DNA from: Longispora fulva
Lineage (GTDB): Bacteria > Actinomycetota > Actinomycetes > Mycobacteriales > Micromonosporaceae
Assembly (NCBI RefSeq): GCF_015751905.1
Contig: NZ_JADOUF010000001.1
Span: 558,001-622,000, forward strand
Length of the DNA stretch: 64,000 bases
Direction of reading: 5' to 3'
Shown here: positions 1 to 9,104 of the stretch, one piece after another
How the letters are laid out: each line of letters begins with the position of its first letter
How positions within the stretch are numbered: position 1 is the stretch's first letter
Position numbers and translations under genes: made by a program
The notes under the pieces: generated by a model
Told to the model about the DNA's origin: nothing
The model's input: only the letters and a program-made list of their open reading frames with translations
The model's database searches: none

Positions 1-16
1 GGCACCCGGGACCGAC

Positions 17-43
17 CCCGTTGCTCTGCCCGGCGGCAACGGG
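17..43. terminator. Small hairpin at the left edge
   Basis: An 8-bp inverted repeat (CCCGTTGC / GCAACGGG) with an 11-nt loop. It may end a transcript that enters from outside the window. Nothing else is recognisable in the first 237 bases. Confidence 0.35.
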
Positions 44-243
44 TCCGGAGCCGGGCCCGGGGCGCGGTCGACAGCGGCGCCCCGGGCCCGGCGTTTCCCC
101 ACCCCCGTGAGAGGTCCCGGATGGTCCTGTTCCCACACCACCCGCGACTCGCGGTCTGGACGGGCGGCCCGGGACCCACGGCGTGAGAACCCGTACCAGC
201 ACGGGTTGTTCGCGCCCCGCCCACCGCCGATGCTGTCGTGATT

Positions 244-993
244 ATGGCAACTATCCTTCTTGTCGGAAGTCAGTCCGCGCGGCGGGCGGCGGTGGCCGAC
301 GCGCTCGGCGGCGCCGGGCACCAGGTGTGGCCGGCGCCGACAGCGTTGGCCGCCCTACGCCGGCTCGACGGCGGCCGGCCGGACGCGGTGATCGTCGAGT
401 TCGAGCTGGCGGACCTGGACCCGGCGACAGCGGTGCGCACGATGCGCGCGGTGTCGGCGGCCCCGGTGCTGGTGCTGTCCGGCCCGCTCGCCGAGGACCA
501 GGTGATCCGGCTGCTGGCCGCCGGCGCCGATCAGGTGCTGGCCCGCCCGTTCTCGGTGCGGCACTTCCTCGCCCGGCTGCAGGCGATCCTGCGCCGGCCG
601 CCGCCGGTCGACGAGAACGACCCCGGCTCGACGATCGCGGTCGGACCGCTGGTGGTCGACCTCGTCGGGCGGTCGGCCACTCTGGACGCCACACCCCTGG
701 TCCTCACGCGCAAGGAGTTCGACCTGCTGGCCTACCTCGCGGTCCGCACCGGGCAGACCGTGACCCGGCGCGAGCTGGCCGAGGCGGTGTGGCGGCACGA
801 CGGGGAGAGTTGCGAGCGGACCGTGTACGTGCACCTGTCGTGGCTGCGCCGCAAACTCGGCGAGACCGCGGCCCGGCCGCGACTGCTGGTCACGGTGCAC
901 CGGGTCGGCGTCAAACTGGTCGACCCCACCACCCGGATCCGGCTGTTCGACGAGGTCGCCCGGGACGTGGCGGCCAACCAACGGTGGAGCTAG
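244..993 (+). CDS. Orphan OmpR-family response regulator with degenerate receiver
   Basis: A 249-residue DNA-binding regulator with an N-terminal receiver-like domain (about 1-120) and a C-terminal winged-helix domain (about 130-230; LTRKEFDLLAYL and YVHLSWLRRKLG are typical). The receiver is unusual. The acidic pair after the first strand is replaced by Gly-Ser (ILLVGSQ), the phosphoacceptor Asp position is Glu52 (VIVEFEL), and the usual Lys-Pro-Phe is Arg-Pro-Phe. Phosphorylation in the normal way is therefore unlikely, and no histidine kinase is adjacent. I chose the ATG at 244; an in-frame GTG lies two codons upstream. The targets are unknown. Confidence 0.85.
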   Translation: MATILLVGSQSARRAAVADALGGAGHQVWPAPTALAALRRLDGGRPDAVIVEFELADLDPATAVRTMRAVSAAPVLVLSGPLAEDQVIRLLAAGADQVLARPFSVRHFLARLQAILRRPPPVDENDPGSTIAVGPLVVDLVGRSATLDATPLVLTRKEFDLLAYLAVRTGQTVTRRELAEAVWRHDGESCERTVYVHLSWLRRKLGETAARPRLLVTVHRVGVKLVDPTTRIRLFDEVARDVAANQRWS

Positions 994-1067
994 GCCGGGG
1001 GATCTCAGGGTGGCCCTCCGGGTACTCCCCGATAGTGGCCCCGATCGAGATCTTGCACGATGGGTAC

Positions 1068-1751
1068 ATGACGAGGTCGAGGGTGTTCGCGGTGGGAATG
1101 GTCGGACTGGCGCTGGTCGGCACGGCGGCGGGCTGTCGGATCCAGACCGGCGACCGGTCCCAGGTCGACTCCTCCTACGAGGTGACCGAGGCGGCCACCC
1201 GCCTGGAGGTCACCGGCAAGGCCGGCGCGATCAGGGTGACCACGGGGGACGGTCCGATCGTGGTCCGCGAGCACGTGACGTACCGGCAGGGCCAGCCGGC
1301 GACGAAGCACGACCTGTCCGGCGGGGTCCTGCGGCTGACCAACGACTGCCGGGACTCCTGCGAGGTGGACTACACGATCCGGGTGCCCGCGACGCTGGCC
1401 GCGAAGCTGGTCAACGACGAGGGCCTGATCTCCGTCGCCGGCCTCACCGGAGACCTCGAGGTCCGCACGGACGCCGGCCTGGTCGAGGGCACCGCGCTAG
1501 GCGGCAGGACGGTGAAGGTCACCGCCGACGCCGGCAAGGTGTCGCTCGGCTTCACGGGCGTGCCCGACGAGGTGACCGCGAAGAGCACCGCCGGCGAGGT
1601 GGAGATCGTGCTGCCGGCCGGGACCAGCTACCGGGTCAGGGCGTCGAACACCGTCGGCTCGAGCAAGGTGTCGGTACAGACCAGCGACGCGTCCACCCAC
1701 GTCATCACGGCGAGCACCGACATGGGCAGCCTGGAGGTCCGCAACGGGTAG
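1068..1751 (+). CDS. Secreted DUF4097-type beta-repeat lipoprotein
   Basis: A 227-residue exported protein. The signal peptide ends in a lipobox (TAAGC, Cys23), so it is probably membrane-anchored outside the cell. The rest is a run of short beta-repeats of the DUF4097/adhesin-like kind (phrases such as VTADAGKVSLGF, KSTAGEVEIVLP and STDMGSLEV), which form a beta-helix in this family. Members often sit near regulators or envelope-stress genes, and the substrate is unknown. It begins 74 bases after the response regulator and could share its transcript. Confidence 0.75.
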   Translation: MTRSRVFAVGMVGLALVGTAAGCRIQTGDRSQVDSSYEVTEAATRLEVTGKAGAIRVTTGDGPIVVREHVTYRQGQPATKHDLSGGVLRLTNDCRDSCEVDYTIRVPATLAAKLVNDEGLISVAGLTGDLEVRTDAGLVEGTALGGRTVKVTADAGKVSLGFTGVPDEVTAKSTAGEVEIVLPAGTSYRVRASNTVGSSKVSVQTSDASTHVITASTDMGSLEVRNG

Positions 1752-1823
1752 TGCCGGGGGCTTCCTCCGGACCTGACAGAACCGGGTGGTTCACGGCCGG
1801 TCGGGAGGTCGCCCCCGGCGGCG

Positions 1824-3491
1824 TCAGCCGGTGACGTCCGGCCGGGCCGTCCTGCGGGCGTGCAGCAGGGTGGCGTCCAGCGGCAGCGACCGGTGGCCGA
1901 CGAGGGACAGGCCCGCGTCGTCGAGCAGCCGGGCGTAGTGCGCCAGGGTGCGTTCGCGACCGCCCACGTTGCACATCATGTGCAGGTCCCACGCGGTGGC
2001 CAGCGAGGCCGCGCCGTCGGTGGGCAGGACCCGCTCGACGATCAGCAGGGTGGCGTGGGCCGGCATGGCGTCGGCGCAGTGCCGCAGGATCTCCCGGCAG
2101 CGGTCGTCGTCCCAGTCGTGCAGGATCCGGGCGAGGACGTAGACGTCGGCGCCGGGCGGCACGTCGGCGAAGTCGCCGGCCACGTACGCGCAGCGCTCCG
2201 CGCAGCCGGCCACTGCCAGCGAGCGCCGGGCGCCCGCCAGCACGTGCGGCCGTTCGAGCAGCACCCCGGTCAGGTGCGGGTGCGCGGTCAGGATCCGGCC
2301 GAGCAACGCGCCGTTGCCACCGGCGATGTCGACGACCCGCCGCGCGGAGTCGAACACGGGGTGGGCGGGGACGGGTTCGAACATCCGCGAGCTGGCGGCC
2401 ATGGACCGGTCGAACAGGTCCGCCAGCTCGGGATGCCGGGCGAAGTGGGCGAAATGATGCTCGCCGAAAGTGTGCTCGAAGGCGTCCCGCCCGGTGCGCA
2501 CGGCGTGTGCGAGCTGGGCGAAGGACCGGTAGAACGGTCCGGCGTACAGCAGCGCGAGGGGGCGCATCGAGTGCGGTTCGTCGGCACGTAGCAGCGCGCC
2601 GAGTTCGGTGAGCCGGAAACCGTCGCGGCCCCACGCCACCACGCCGAGCATCGCCAGGTACCGCAGGAGCCGGGCCAGGCCGTCCGGGTGGGTACCGGTC
2701 GCGCGGGCCAGGTCGGCGACGTCCGTGTCCGCGCGGGTGTCCATGGCGTCGGGCACCCCCAGTTCGGCAGCCGCCGCGAGTGCCTGGGTGGTCCACGCGC
2801 CGGTCAGGAGGCGCAGCAGCCGCTCGGCCGGCTGGTCGGCGTGGGGTCCGAGATGGACGTCGAGCACGTCGCGGTGGTCGCCGGGCGCGTACAGTTCCAG
2901 CCGCTGGTAGCGCACCTTCGCCTGCGGGGTGCCGAAGTAGAACACCGTGGCGTCCTCGTGCGGGTTGTAGCCGCCGCCGTCGGGGACCGCGCCGCGGCGG
3001 AGCAGGATCGCACGCAGGCCGTGCAGTACCAGGGGATCGGGGTCGTCGACCGCGAAGGCGACGTGCGCCTCGTCCTCGTTGGCCCGTTCGTGGCGGGCGA
3101 GTTCCGCCAGGTCCGAGCCCGGGGGGACGGGCAGCACGAACACCTCGACGGTCCGGTGGACGCCGTCCGGGCCGTGCACCGGTGGCCGCAGGATCGTGAC
3201 GTCGAGGGTGTCCGCGCCGCGGCGGTGCCGTTCGGCCAACCGGTCGCGCACGACCACGCTCGGCCGCGGGGCCTGGTCCGACAGCAGGCCCGACGCGGCC
3301 AGTTCGGCGCGCAGCGTCTCCGGGTCCGGCGGGAAGACGACCAGGGCGGCGTGCGAGAACCGGCACCGCTCGGCCAGTGCGCGGGTCTCCAGGCCGTCGA
3401 GCTCCGGTAACAGGAACGGCAGCAGCGCGGCGGCGTCGTGCTCGCGGACGAAGGCCGCGGTCGCCCGCAGCCGGAAAGTGTCAGTCATCAT
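1824..3491 (-). CDS. O-methyltransferase with N-terminal VOC-like domain
   Basis: A 555-residue fusion. The C-terminal part (about 220-545) is a class I SAM-dependent O-methyltransferase of the family used on phenolic natural products, with SAM loop VVDIAGGNG and the LHDWDD motif whose His acts as general base in the family. A dimerisation-type helical segment precedes it. The N-terminal roughly 210 residues are not part of normal family members (about 340 aa). They show two repeats with the spacing of vicinal-oxygen-chelate folds (FSHAALVVFPPD and EAHVAFAVDD leading to RLELYAPGD), so I infer a VOC-like domain. Start is ATG 3491 or the adjacent ATG 3488. It lies 30 bases downstream of the PobA-like gene, probably in one operon. 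The substrate is unknown. Confidence 0.75.
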   Translation of the reverse strand: MMTDTFRLRATAAFVREHDAAALLPFLLPELDGLETRALAERCRFSHAALVVFPPDPETLRAELAASGLLSDQAPRPSVVVRDRLAERHRRGADTLDVTILRPPVHGPDGVHRTVEVFVLPVPPGSDLAELARHERANEDEAHVAFAVDDPDPLVLHGLRAILLRRGAVPDGGGYNPHEDATVFYFGTPQAKVRYQRLELYAPGDHRDVLDVHLGPHADQPAERLLRLLTGAWTTQALAAAAELGVPDAMDTRADTDVADLARATGTHPDGLARLLRYLAMLGVVAWGRDGFRLTELGALLRADEPHSMRPLALLYAGPFYRSFAQLAHAVRTGRDAFEHTFGEHHFAHFARHPELADLFDRSMAASSRMFEPVPAHPVFDSARRVVDIAGGNGALLGRILTAHPHLTGVLLERPHVLAGARRSLAVAGCAERCAYVAGDFADVPPGADVYVLARILHDWDDDRCREILRHCADAMPAHATLLIVERVLPTDGAASLATAWDLHMMCNVGGRERTLAHYARLLDDAGLSLVGHRSLPLDATLLHARRTARPDVTG

Positions 3492-3521
3492 CGGCTTTCT
3501 GCTCAGTGGCCTGCCGGGGCG

Positions 3522-4694
3522 TCAGACCCCGACGTAGTTCTCCGCGAACCAGTCCTGCGCGCTGCGCGACGTGCGCAGCGACGCGAGCCGGGAACGTTGC
3601 AGGGCGGCGTCGAACGGGGACGCGCTGTGCAACAGGTGGACCATCCAGTGCGTGAACTCCTGCGCCCGCCAGACGTGCGCCAGGGCCCGCGCGGAGTAGT
3701 CGGCCAGCGGTCCGGGACTGGCGTGCCGCAGGTCGTCGATCAGCGCCTCGGCCAGCAGTTCGGCCTGCAGGACAGCGAGGTTCGCGCCCTTCGCGGCGCA
3801 CGGGCTGATCAGGCTCGCCGCGTCGCCGGCCAGTACCAGCGAGCCGTGCCGGAGTTCCTCGAGCACATCGGACTCCAGGTCGAGCACGGCCCGGTCCAGG
3901 ATCGGGCCCCGGTGCAGGGGCCCGTAGCGGTCGGCGCGCAGCCGGACCGACAGTTCCGCCCAGATCCGGTCTTCGGTCCACGCCCCGGCGGCGGTGCCGC
4001 GCTCGCACTGGAGGTAGTAGCGGGTGACCCGCGGGCCGCGCGCCATGTGCCCAGCGAACCCCCGGTCATGGACGGCGTAGCCGACCGCGTCGAGGCTGGG
4101 CGGGGCCTCGGCGAGCACGGCCAGCCAGGTCACCCCGTGGTCGCGGTGCCGACGGACGGCCGCCGGCAGCGAGCGGCGGGCCGCCCCGTGCCGGCCGTCG
4201 CAGCCGGCCACGTACCGGGCCGGCCAGTGCCCGACGGCCCCGTCCGGGCCGCGCGCGGTGACCTGGGGCCGGGTGGAGTCCGCCCCGGTCACCGCGAGCG
4301 CCTCGGTCGAGAAGTGCACCCGTCCGCCGACCGCCAGGTACTCGGTCAGCAGGTCCGTGACCAGCTCCTGTTGCGGGTAGACGGTGTGCGGCTCGCCCCG
4401 GCCGAGGGTGGCGTAGTCCAGGGTGAACCGCCCGTCGTCGGTGCGGAACTCGCACCGGCTGTGCTCCCGGCCCGCGCGGCGCAGGCCCCCGGCCAGGCCG
4501 TGGCGGTCGAGGATCCGCACGGTGTTCGGGGCGAGGAAACCGGCCCGGGCCCGGGTCCGCACCCGGTCCGTGGTCTCGCGTTCGAGGATGAGGCAGTCGA
4601 TGCCGGCGCGGTGCAGGAGGTTGCCGAGGAGGAGCCCGGCCGGACCCGCGCCGAGAATGACCACGTCGGCCGCGCGCGGGCCCTGAGCATCCAT
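3522..4694 (-). CDS. FAD-dependent aromatic hydroxylase, 4-hydroxybenzoate 3-monooxygenase type
   Basis: A 390-residue flavoprotein hydroxylase of the PHBH fold, full length for PobA (about 390 aa). It has the dinucleotide-binding motif GAGPAGLLLG, the middle motif CDGRHGAARRS, and the second FAD motif LVLAGDAA followed by CAAKGANLA. The C-terminal run AHVWRAQEFTHWMVHLLH is characteristic of PobA rather than of general phenol hydroxylases. It probably ortho-hydroxylates a para-hydroxy or para-amino benzoate with NAD(P)H and O2. Pairing with a downstream O-methyltransferase fits a hydroxylate-then-methylate job. The start is ATG 4694, or GTG 4697 directly before it. Confidence 0.8.
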   Translation of the reverse strand: MDAQGPRAADVVILGAGPAGLLLGNLLHRAGIDCLILERETTDRVRTRARAGFLAPNTVRILDRHGLAGGLRRAGREHSRCEFRTDDGRFTLDYATLGRGEPHTVYPQQELVTDLLTEYLAVGGRVHFSTEALAVTGADSTRPQVTARGPDGAVGHWPARYVAGCDGRHGAARRSLPAAVRRHRDHGVTWLAVLAEAPPSLDAVGYAVHDRGFAGHMARGPRVTRYYLQCERGTAAGAWTEDRIWAELSVRLRADRYGPLHRGPILDRAVLDLESDVLEELRHGSLVLAGDAASLISPCAAKGANLAVLQAELLAEALIDDLRHASPGPLADYSARALAHVWRAQEFTHWMVHLLHSASPFDAALQRSRLASLRTSRSAQDWFAENYVGV

Positions 4695-5199
4695 CACAAC
4701 TCAGGATAATAATCAGACAAAGACGACATAACGGACTGAAATGCATATAAACAGTGAATTTTATGCAGGCGAAGGTGCGGTGCCCAGTCGCGCGGCACCT
4801 CGGCCACGTCGGAAGTCATCGGGTCGCCTGGCACGGCACCCGCTCGGTGAGGCGCAGGCCATGCTGGTGCCGGCGGCGAACGCCGAGCGGGGCGACGCGG
4901 TGCGCGGTACTGGAGACGGGTCGAGGCGCTCACGACCAGCCGCGGACTCGTGCCGGTCGCTGTGGAGTGTCAATGGGGTCGGCTACGCTGCGTGTGTGCG
5001 GTCAGCCGACTCCGGTGGCGCGCACAGCGATCGGGGAGGGTGCCATTCGCCTGGCCCAGCTCCACAGTCGCCCGCGCACCGAGACAACCCGATGACCAGG
5101 GGTCGACCCGGGCGCCCCCGCCACCACGACGTCCGGCCTCGACGTCCGCACTGTCCTCGACGGCTTCGCCGCCCGCTACGAACTGGGAGACCCGTGACC
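4695..5199. other. Intergenic region, AT-rich promoter and possible gene remnant
   Basis: Bases 4695-4770 are clearly AT-richer than their surroundings and should hold the promoter of the minus-strand hydroxylase operon. On the plus strand, 5102-5197 reads, after no proper start, as a segment containing LDVRTVLDGFAARYELGDP and then a stop. This looks like the first helix of a SnoaL-type small domain, so it may be a remnant. No complete gene is supported here. Confidence 0.35.
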
Positions 5200-5325
5200 A
5201 TGCACACCGCGACACCCCTCGCGGTCGACACCGCCGTGGCCGCCGTACGCGTCACGACACCGACCGACCGAAACAGGCCCGCCACCATCGGTGCCGCCCG
5301 CACGCTCAGCGGGGTGCGGAAATGA
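5200..5325 (+). CDS. Short open frame coupled to the patatin gene
   Basis: A 41-residue frame (MHTATPLAVDTAVAAV...) whose TGA overlaps the patatin ATG by four bases (ATGA). A GGGAG sequence lies about 10 bases upstream. It resembles no family I know. It could be a small protein, or a leader whose translation feeds ribosomes to the patatin start. The support is only the overlap and the possible ribosome-binding site. Confidence 0.3.
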   Translation: MHTATPLAVDTAVAAVRVTTPTDRNRPATIGAARTLSGVRK

Positions 5326-6167
5326 CGACCGCGCTGGTCCTCGCCGGCGGCGGGGTCGCCGGCATCGCCTGGGAGCTTGGCGTGTTGCGCGGCCTCGCCG
5401 ACGCCGATCCCGCCCTGGCCGAGCGGGTCCTGGCCGCCGACCTGATCGTCGGCACCTCGGCGGGTGCGTCCGTCGCCGCGCAGATCACGAGCGGCGCGCC
5501 GCTCGACGAGCTGTACGCGGCGCAGCTCCTCCCGGAGACCGCGGAGATCGAGGTCGACGTCGACCTGGCCCAGCTGTTCGCGGAACTTGGCGCGATCCTG
5601 ACCACCGCCACCGGGCCGACCGACGCGGGCCGCCGGATCGGCGCGCTGGCGCTCGCCGCCTCGACCGTCGATCCGGCGGCCAGGCTCGCCGCGGTCGCGG
5701 CCCGGCTGCCGGTCCAGACCTGGCCGGACCGGAACCTGCTGGTCACCGGGGTGGACGCCGCGACCGGCGAACTGGCCGTCTTCACCCGCGAATCGGAGGT
5801 CAGCCTGTGTGACGCGGTCGCGGCCAGTGCCGCCGTGCCCGGCGTCTGGCCGCCCGTCGCGATCGGCGGCGCTGACTACGTCGACGGTGGCGTGCGGTCG
5901 CTGACCAATGCGGACCTCGCCGCCGGGGCCCACCGGGTCGTGGTCATCCACCCGGCGCTCGCCGGGGCGCCGCAGCCGTTCGGTGATCTCGCCGCTGAGA
6001 CCGCCGCGCTCGGGCCTGTCGCGGTGCAGGTGATCAACGCCGACGAGGCGTCGGTCGCCGCGTTCGGAGCCAACCCGTTGTCCCCGCTGACCCGCGCGGC
6101 CTCCGCCCGGGCCGGTCGGGCGGTGGGCGCGGCCCAGGCCCGTGCGTTGGCGGCCTGCTGGGCCTGA
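5322..6167 (+). CDS. Patatin-like phospholipase
   Basis: A 281-residue serine hydrolase of the patatin family. The Ser-Asp dyad is visible: nucleophile elbow GTSAGAS (Ser46) and VDGG (Asp188). The oxyanion-hole glycines GGGVAG are near residue 10. It should hydrolyse acyl esters of lipids. There is no signal peptide, so it is probably cytoplasmic or peripheral. The start overlaps the preceding short frame, and a hairpin terminator candidate follows the stop closely. Confidence 0.88.
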   Translation: MTTALVLAGGGVAGIAWELGVLRGLADADPALAERVLAADLIVGTSAGASVAAQITSGAPLDELYAAQLLPETAEIEVDVDLAQLFAELGAILTTATGPTDAGRRIGALALAASTVDPAARLAAVAARLPVQTWPDRNLLVTGVDAATGELAVFTRESEVSLCDAVAASAAVPGVWPPVAIGGADYVDGGVRSLTNADLAAGAHRVVVIHPALAGAPQPFGDLAAETAALGPVAVQVINADEASVAAFGANPLSPLTRAASARAGRAVGAAQARALAACWA

Positions 6168-6174
6168 GTACGGT

Positions 6175-6211
6175 GCGGTGCGGTTCCCGCGTCCGGCGGG
6201 AGCCGCACCGC
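6175..6211. terminator. Hairpin after the patatin gene
   Basis: 16-base arms (GCGGTGCGGTTCCCGC / GCGGGAGCCGCACCGC) pair with one G-U and a 5-nt loop, beginning seven bases after the patatin stop. Confidence 0.6.
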
Positions 6212-6301
6212 GTGTTCACACCGAGCTTCCGTCGCGCCCGTACGAGGCCCGGTGGCAGCCGCGACGCCGAGGGACGTGCGCAGGAAGTCGGCCTCCAGGC
6301 A

Positions 6302-6586
6302 CGGGGAGCCGCCGTCGATCCGAACCGTCCACAGTGAACCGCCGGCCGTGAAGGCGACGACCCGCAGGTCCCGGTCGGTCGCATACCCGGTCAGACCGTG
6401 GTCCGCGCCGACGAGGGGTCGTTCGTGGCCGTCCTCGAACAACCAGAGCACGCGGCGGGCGTCGGACCCGGACACCGACCGGACGAACAGCACCCGCCCG
6501 CCGTCCGGCGACACCGAGAACTGGCCGGGCACCCCGAGCGAGAAGCGGCGGGTACGGACGAACTGGTGGGAGAGCGCGGAGGGCAT
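6302..6586 (-). pseudogene. N-terminal fragment of an S9 (prolyl oligopeptidase) family peptidase
   Basis: From ATG 6586, about 95 codons read like the beginning of an S9-family peptidase: FVRTRRFSLGVPGQFSVSPD, then VLFVRSVSGSD, then GYATDRDLRVVAFTAGGSLW, which are first beta-propeller blades. After that the frame continues as meaningless low-complexity sequence antisense to the patatin gene. The remaining propeller and the catalytic domain are absent. Normal members exceed 600 residues, so this is a truncated remnant. Confidence 0.7.
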
Positions 6587-6674
6587 CCGGCAAACTAGCC
6601 CCCTCGTGGCCTGCGTGTCCGGCCCGATCGGTACTCCGGCGGCACGGCTCCTCGTACCCGAAGAGGTGTCAGTA

Positions 6675-7769
6675 TCAAGGGTTGATGGACAAGAAGACGA
6701 ACGCGCCGAACAGGACCAGGTGCACCATGCCCTGGAGCCGGGTCGCACGGCCTGGTACCAGGGTCAGGGTGCCGACCACCACGGTGAGGGTGAGCAGCAC
6801 GGTCTGGGTGGCACCGAGGCCGAGCAGGAGCGGGCCGTCCAACCAGATCATCGCGACGGCGATCGCAGGGATGGTCAGGCCGATGCTGGCCATGGCGGAG
6901 CCGAGTGCCAGGTTGAGGCTGATCTGGAGCTGGTCGCGTCGGGCGGCGCGTACCGCCGACAGGGTCTCAGGAGCCAGAACCAGCAGGGCGATCACCACGC
7001 CGACGAAGGACAGCGGGAAGCCGACGGCCCGCACGCCGGACTCGATGGCCGGCGACTCGACCTTGGCCAGGCCGACAACGGCGACCAGAGCGGCCAGCAG
7101 CAGGCCGAGGCTGGTCAGGGTGGCCCTGAGGGTCGGCGGCGCGGCGTGTTCGGCGCGGATGCCCGGCTCCGCCGTGGTCACCGGCAGGAAGAAGTCCCGG
7201 TGCCGCACCGTCTGGACGGCCACGAAGCTGGCGTAGAGCACCAGGGACGAGGCCGCGGCGAAGGCCAGCTGCCCGGGGGAGAACTCCGGTCCGGGCCGGC
7301 TGGTGGTGAACGTCGGCAGGACCAGGCTCAGACCGGCGAGCGAGGCGACGGTGGCCAGCGCCGCGCCGCTGCCCTCCGCGTTGAACAGCGTCTCGCCGAA
7401 CCGGAGCGAACCGGCCAGCAGGCACAGGCCGACGATGCCGTTCAGGGTGATCATCACGGCGGCGAAGACCGTGTCCCGGGCCAGTGAGGAGGCGCCCTCC
7501 CCGCCGGGGACCATCAGGGTGATGATGAGGGCGACCTCGATCACGGTGACGGCGACCGCCAGTACCAGGGAACCGAAAGGTTCACCGACCCGGTGCGCGA
7601 CCACCTCGGCGTGGTGCACGGCGGACAGTACCGCGCCGCCGAGGACCACCGCGACCACGCCGACCAGGAACGGCCCGGGCTTGCGTCCCCAGGTCAGCGC
7701 GAGGGCCAGCAGAGCAAACACCGGAAGGACGTTCGCCGTGACCATCAGCGGCGAGCGGCGAGTCGTCAT
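6675..7769 (-). CDS. chaA: Calcium/proton antiporter of the ChaA family
   Basis: A 364-residue integral membrane protein with about 10-11 hydrophobic helices, full length for the ChaA branch of the cation/Ca2+ exchanger family. The two inverted family repeats carry their acidic signatures: AVTVIEVALIITLM in the first half and LVLAPETLSAVRAA in the second. NLALGSAMASIGLTIPA is also typical. It should extrude Ca2+ (or Na+/K+) from the cytoplasm against protons. It is transcribed alone. Confidence 0.85.
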   Translation of the reverse strand: MTTRRSPLMVTANVLPVFALLALALTWGRKPGPFLVGVVAVVLGGAVLSAVHHAEVVAHRVGEPFGSLVLAVAVTVIEVALIITLMVPGGEGASSLARDTVFAAVMITLNGIVGLCLLAGSLRFGETLFNAEGSGAALATVASLAGLSLVLPTFTTSRPGPEFSPGQLAFAAASSLVLYASFVAVQTVRHRDFFLPVTTAEPGIRAEHAAPPTLRATLTSLGLLLAALVAVVGLAKVESPAIESGVRAVGFPLSFVGVVIALLVLAPETLSAVRAARRDQLQISLNLALGSAMASIGLTIPAIAVAMIWLDGPLLLGLGATQTVLLTLTVVVGTLTLVPGRATRLQGMVHLVLFGAFVFLSINP

Positions 7770-7854
7770 AACAGTGGTCTACCGGATGCCGCACCTCCGC
7801 GACCCGCGAACGGGAGAACCTGCGGGGTACGTCCGCCGCCCGCCCCGCCGACGG

Positions 7855-8724
7855 TCAGGCGTACGAGCCGGCCACCAGGTCCGAGGTGACGTACCGTTCC
7901 CGCGGCTGCCAGCCCAGGTCCGTCGCGGTCCGGTCGGCGGACACGGTCTGGTCGGCGGCCAGGGCCCGCGCGAACGGCCCGCCGAACACGTCGGTGGCCT
8001 GCTCGACCGGCCAGGGCTCGGCCCGACCGGTGCCGCCGGCCGCGACGTCGGCCGCGGCGGCCAGGGCGGCGGTCGGCACCGCCGGGGTCGCGATCCCGTG
8101 CAGGACACTGCCCGGGGTGGCCTTGCCCAGGGCCAGTACGAACAGGGCCGCCAGGTCGTCGACGTGCACCATCGGCCACCGGGTGCCGGCGGTGCCGACG
8201 TAGCGGCCCTGGCCGTGCTCTCTTGCCCAGTCGACCATCATGGCGGGGATGCCGCCGCCGTGGCCGTAGACGATCCCGGGCCGCAGTACCACGGCCCGCA
8301 CGCCGGCGGCGGCGGCGGCGAGGACCCGCTGCTCGATCCGGGGCCGGTAGCCGACGATGTCCAGCGGGTCGGTGGCCGTCGACTCGTCGGCCACCCGGTC
8401 GCCGGTCACGCCGAGTACCCACACGCCGCTGGTGTAGACGAACGGGCGTCCGGTACCGCGCAGCCGGTCGAGCAGCGCGTCGACGGCTGCGGCGTCCACC
8501 TCCTCCTGTCCGGTCGGGGTGGCCAGGTGCAGCACCGCGTCGATGTCGTCGGTCACCGCCGCGCGCAGCGAGTCGGGGTCGGTCAGGTCGCCGACCCGGA
8601 TCGCCGCGTCCACCACGGCAGAGCTCTTCTTGACCAGTGCGACGATCTGGTGACCCTCGCGGGTCAACCGCCGGACGACGGCGGATCCGATGTAGCCGGT
8701 GGCGCCGAGTACCAACACGTTCAC
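7855..8724 (-). CDS. NAD(P)-binding epimerase/reductase of the extended SDR family
   Basis: A 289-residue Rossmann protein with the extended-SDR motif GATGYIGSAV near the N-terminus, then VLHLATP, the substrate-site segment YTSGVWVLG and RPGIVYG. The usual catalytic Tyr-x3-Lys is not clear (YRPRIEQ stands near that place), so it may be an atypical oxidoreductase or a regulatory NmrA-like protein. I chose GTG 8724 because MNVLVLGATGYIG begins directly at strand 1; a TTG seven codons upstream is possible. The substrate is unknown. Confidence 0.7.
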   Translation of the reverse strand: MNVLVLGATGYIGSAVVRRLTREGHQIVALVKKSSAVVDAAIRVGDLTDPDSLRAAVTDDIDAVLHLATPTGQEEVDAAAVDALLDRLRGTGRPFVYTSGVWVLGVTGDRVADESTATDPLDIVGYRPRIEQRVLAAAAAGVRAVVLRPGIVYGHGGGIPAMMVDWAREHGQGRYVGTAGTRWPMVHVDDLAALFVLALGKATPGSVLHGIATPAVPTAALAAAADVAAGGTGRAEPWPVEQATDVFGGPFARALAADQTVSADRTATDLGWQPRERYVTSDLVAGSYA

Positions 8725-9104
8725 GTCACGTACTGCCTTTCGCAAGGGTTTCCGGGCGTGTCGTCACACCGCGGGGAGTCAAGATCATTTTAATCGGGCG
8801 GCACCGCGCCGCCCAGGTGATCCGTGCCATCCCTTGTGGTCACGGGCCGCTCGGATCAGGGCAGGGGAAGAAGTCCGCCCGCGCGCCGCCCGCTGACCTC
8901 GGCCAGTGGTGGGCCGAGGTCCCGGATCGGCGTGGCGCACGGCAGGCGGATTCCCGCGCGTGCGCGGAGGGGCGACAGGTAGGCGCGGCAGTATATCTTA
9001 AGACGCTATCCAGTGGCATCCGATGAACGAGCGATACTTCCGCGCCGATCGGTCTCCGTACCGTGATCATCTGCAAGTCCACTGTGGAATTCATGGAGCG
9101 AACA
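8725..9104. other. Divergent intergenic region
   Basis: A non-coding stretch between the minus-strand SDR gene and the plus-strand secreted protein. Bases 8780-8800 and 8990-9010 are locally AT-richer (ATTTTAATC; TATATCTTAAGA) and are the likely promoter areas. I see no gene here. Confidence 0.4.

Noticed and set aside
1753-1819. Inverted repeat GCCGGGGGC / GCCCCCGGC between the lipoprotein and methyltransferase genes
   Set aside because: The 49-base loop makes it a weak terminator; such GC-only matches occur by chance in this composition.
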